Assembly: GCA_934502905.1 (NCBI GenBank)
Contig: CAKSVK010000154.1
Coordinates: 1 to 8,232 of the forward strand
Origin: an uncultured Chitinophagaceae bacterium
GTDB lineage: Bacteria > Bacteroidota > Bacteroidia > Chitinophagales > Chitinophagaceae
DNA length: 8,232 bases
Direction of reading: 5' to 3'
The position numbers and the translations under genes were made by a program. Shown here in pieces: positions 6,936-8,232 of this stretch. Numbering within the stretch: the stretch's first letter is position 1; every line of letters begins with the position of its first letter. The notes below the pieces were generated by a model, which was given only the letters and a program-made list of their open reading frames with translations, searched no databases and was not told the DNA's origin.

Positions 6936-7283
6936 TTACCTGTAAAATGAAAGCATTTCTTTAAAAATAGTATTGAGCTTCTTTACAGGAATGTCTTTGG
7001 CAGGATCAATCAGCAAGATCTTCATCCTTGCCCTTTTTTCCAGCAGCAGGTCAGGGTGACTCATCCGGTTTCCCTCTACAAAACCGATATAGGGCTGCAG
7101 CAGCTTTTTATGTATCCATAAATAACACATCATCCTGCCATCAAAATAATAAAACGGCATACCATATTTCCACTCTTCTGTTATGCTGTTATCTAAAGCC
7201 GGTATCATTTTTCTCAGGTATTCCAGACAACCTTTCACCGGCTCTTCTTTTTCCTGGAAAAACACATCGATAGGTCTGAGCAT
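6936..7283 (-). CDS. Small DUF1801 (YdhG-like) family protein
   Basis: From the ATG at 7283 it has 115 residues. The N-terminal helix (RPIDVFFQEKEEPVKGCLEY), the motif EWKYGMPFYYFDGR (37-50), a following beta-rich stretch (MMCYLWIHKKLLQPYIGFVEG) and a C-terminal helix after a DPAKDIP turn (93-99) match the usual layout of DUF1801 proteins, small soluble proteins of unknown function and roughly this size. The frame is open upstream to a GTG at 7337, which would add 18 residues. That extension is rejected as the start because family members begin close to the 'PIDxFF' segment and because the extra codons cover a tandem repeat that looks regulatory. It may share a transcript with the membrane protein 84 bp downstream. 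There is no predicted signal peptide in the chosen form. Confidence 0.8.
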   Translation of the reverse strand: MLRPIDVFFQEKEEPVKGCLEYLRKMIPALDNSITEEWKYGMPFYYFDGRMMCYLWIHKKLLQPYIGFVEGNRMSHPDLLLEKRARMKILLIDPAKDIPVKKLNTIFKEMLSFYR

Positions 7284-7296
7284 GCTGTAAGATAAC

Positions 7297-7324
7297 AAAA
7301 TAGTAAGACCTGTAAAATAGTAAG
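7297..7324. repeat. Tandem 11-bp direct repeat (17-bp period) upstream of the DUF1801 gene
   Basis: The 11-mer aaaatagtaag occurs perfectly at 7297-7307 and 7314-7324, separated by acctgt. On the minus strand each copy reads CTTACTATTTT, and the nearer copy ends 13 bp before the ATG at 7283. The copies contain TA and TTT elements resembling, but not matching, the -7 promoter consensus. Possible roles are duplicated promoter or regulator sites, or a replication-slippage duplication. Function is inference. Confidence 0.5.
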
Positions 7325-7392
7325 GCTGTAATACCACAAGATTATAAAGATAACAAGACCATGAGGCCGTGATATCTCTAAGAATACCTGCT

Positions 7393-7413
7393 ATCCTGCA
7401 TTTTAGTGCAGAT
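7393..7413 (-). terminator. Weak hairpin over the folE stop codon
   Basis: On the minus strand ATCTGCA (7413-7407) can pair with TGCA-G-GAT (7400-7393, one bulged base) around the loop ctaaaa, which contains most of the folE stop codon. The stem is about seven pairs with one bulge. No T-tract follows, so it may slow or protect the 3' end rather than terminate transcription. No better terminator was seen in the short gap to the next gene. Confidence 0.2.
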
Positions 7414-7999
7414 CGGAACCGATCAGGCGGATGAACTCGCTGCGGGTTTCATTTTTCTCGAACTCACCAAAAAAAGCAGAAGTGGTGGTAACAGAGTTTT
7501 GCTTTTGCACCCCCCGCATCATCATGCAAAGGTGTTTGGCTTCAATAACCACGGCTACTCCCAGCGGCTGTAGCGCTTCTGTAATAGCATCCAGGATTTG
7601 GGTAGTCAACCTTTCCTGCACCTGCAGCCGGCGGGCGTATACATCCACCACACGGGCTATTTTACTGAGACCGGTTATCCACCCGTTAGGGATATACGCT
7701 ACGTGCGCTTTTCCGAAAAAAGGCAACATATGGTGTTCGCACATGCTGTAAAGCTCTATATCCTTTACAATGATCATTTCACTGATCGGTTCATGAAATT
7801 TGGCGGAATTTAGTATAACCCGTGCATCCTGCTGGTATCCCTGCGTTAGCACCTGCATTGCCTTTGCCATTCGCTCAGGAGTTTTAACGAGTCCTTCCCG
7901 TTCGGGATCTTCCCCCAGTAAAGACAATGCCTCTCTGTAAGTCGTGATCAGGGATGAAGTGATCCCTTCATCATAATGTTCATTTTTTTTATATGCCAT
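7403..7999 (-). CDS. folE: GTP cyclohydrolase I, type IA
   Basis: It converts GTP to 7,8-dihydroneopterin triphosphate and formate, the entry step for folate, biopterin and 7-deazaguanine (queuosine) synthesis, as a cytoplasmic homo-oligomer. The 198 residues fit the bacterial family. Visible motifs are [18 protein letters not shown] (30-47), [21 protein letters not shown] (85-105), [21 protein letters not shown] (111-131) and [17 protein letters not shown] (153-169). Cys87, His90 and Cys158 are the expected zinc ligands, corresponding to Cys110, His113 and Cys181 of E. coli FolE; His156 matches the catalytic His179. Everything needed for activity is present, and the cysteines mark it as zinc-dependent type IA rather than FolE2. 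A purine-rich AGAAGAG lies a few bases before the ATG and may be a weak Shine-Dalgarno. The queD-like gene ends 23 bp upstream on the same strand, so both are probably one operon. Confidence 0.97.
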   Translation of the reverse strand: MAYKKNEHYDEGITSSLITTYREALSLLGEDPEREGLVKTPERMAKAMQVLTQGYQQDARVILNSAKFHEPISEMIIVKDIELYSMCEHHMLPFFGKAHVAYIPNGWITGLSKIARVVDVYARRLQVQERLTTQILDAITEALQPLGVAVVIEAKHLCMMMRGVQKQNSVTTTSAFFGEFEKNETRSEFIRLIGSDLH

Positions 8000-8022
8000 G
8001 GCTCTTCTAATAAATAAAATAA

Positions 8023-8232
8023 TCAGGCAGGATATTCCACAAAATTACGGGGAGTTTCAAAAAGCCTTACCTGCATCTCCTTGTCCGTATCAATATACGG
8101 GCGAAGTATATTATAAATTGTAATTGCAATATTTTCTGCTGTCGGATTCAGGTTCCTGAACTCTTCGGTATCAAGATTCAGATTTTTGTGATCAAACCGC
8201 TCTGTTATTTCTGCCTTGATCAATTCGGACAA
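8023..8232 (-). CDS. queD: 6-carboxytetrahydropterin synthase/PTPS family, C-terminal fragment (5' end outside window)
   Basis: The last 69 codons are present and the frame stays open to the right edge, so the TTG at the border is an internal leucine rather than a start. The fragment contains [11 protein letters not shown], with the active-site histidine and the conserved N/LN of the family, then NPTAENIA, and near the end ETPRNFVEY, where the Glu is the pterin-anchoring residue. These mark the PTPS/QueD fold. The zinc-binding histidines and catalytic cysteine lie in the missing N-terminal part, so QueD (7,8-dihydroneopterin triphosphate to 6-carboxy-tetrahydropterin) cannot be separated from PTPS by sequence here. 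The adjacent folE supplies its substrate. The enzyme is cytoplasmic. QueD is the more common annotation in Bacteroidota. Confidence 0.93.
   Translation of the reverse strand: MSELIKAEITERFDHKNLNLDTEEFRNLNPTAENIAITIYNILRPYIDTDKEMQVRLFETPRNFVEYPA

Noticed and set aside
7284..7337. Longer DUF1801 protein starting with GTG at 7337
   Set aside because: The extension crosses the 11-bp tandem repeat and is not expected in the family; the ATG at 7283 is better placed.
1..8232. CRISPR array, mobile element, toxin-antitoxin or defence system
   Set aside because: No spaced repeat array, transposase, integrase, terminal inverted repeats, target-site duplication or known defence domain was seen on either strand.

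Overview
The window looks like an ordinary chromosomal stretch from a member of the Bacteroidota, most likely a Chitinophaga-like genus. Supporting signs are moderate GC, A/T-rich translation starts mostly without Shine-Dalgarno sequences, a FadN-type beta-oxidation protein of the kind common in this phylum, a FolE/6-carboxytetrahydropterin synthase pair, and a secreted Gly/Asn/Ser/Thr-rich beta-strand-repeat adhesin of the kind seen in these bacteria. The genus is an inference from protein character, not from a marker gene. No tRNA, rRNA, insertion sequence, CRISPR array or phage gene was seen.

Layout, left to right. Positions 1-956 (minus) hold the N-terminal 318 residues of a large secreted adhesin that runs off the left edge. 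Positions 957-1351 are non-coding or nearly so. On the minus strand this stretch carries a GC-rich palindrome with a T-tract (candidate terminator), a candidate Bacteroidota-type promoter, a possible 25-residue leader ORF and a 16-bp dyad just upstream of the adhesin. Positions 1352-3394 (minus) are a two-gene unit: a MOFRL-family glycerate 2-kinase and, directly abutting its stop codon, a three-helix membrane protein of unknown function. Positions 3395-3543 are a divergent intergenic region with a palindromic, MarR/TetR-like candidate operator. Positions 3544-5955 (plus) encode a FadN-type bifunctional 3-hydroxyacyl-CoA dehydrogenase/enoyl-CoA hydratase. Positions 5956-6095 separate it from a convergent six-helix membrane protein (6096-6851, minus). 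A DUF1801-like small protein follows (6936-7283, minus) with a tandem repeat just upstream of its start. FolE (7403-7999, minus) and the C-terminal part of a QueD/PTPS-family enzyme (8023 to the right edge, minus) close the window.

How the genes work together. The clearest pathway link is queD-folE: FolE makes 7,8-dihydroneopterin triphosphate from GTP and the QueD-family enzyme consumes it, towards 7-deazaguanine (queuosine) or another pterin. FadN would carry out the two middle steps of fatty-acid beta-oxidation, but the thiolase and acyl-CoA dehydrogenase that often accompany it are not beside it here. Glycerate kinase feeds glycerate into lower glycolysis, and its coupling to an unknown membrane protein is unexplained.

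I did not find convincing evidence of an undescribed defence, mobile or biosynthetic system. The items most worth checking are the regulatory region upstream of the adhesin, the operator-like palindrome upstream of fadN, and the 17-bp-period repeat upstream of the DUF1801 gene.
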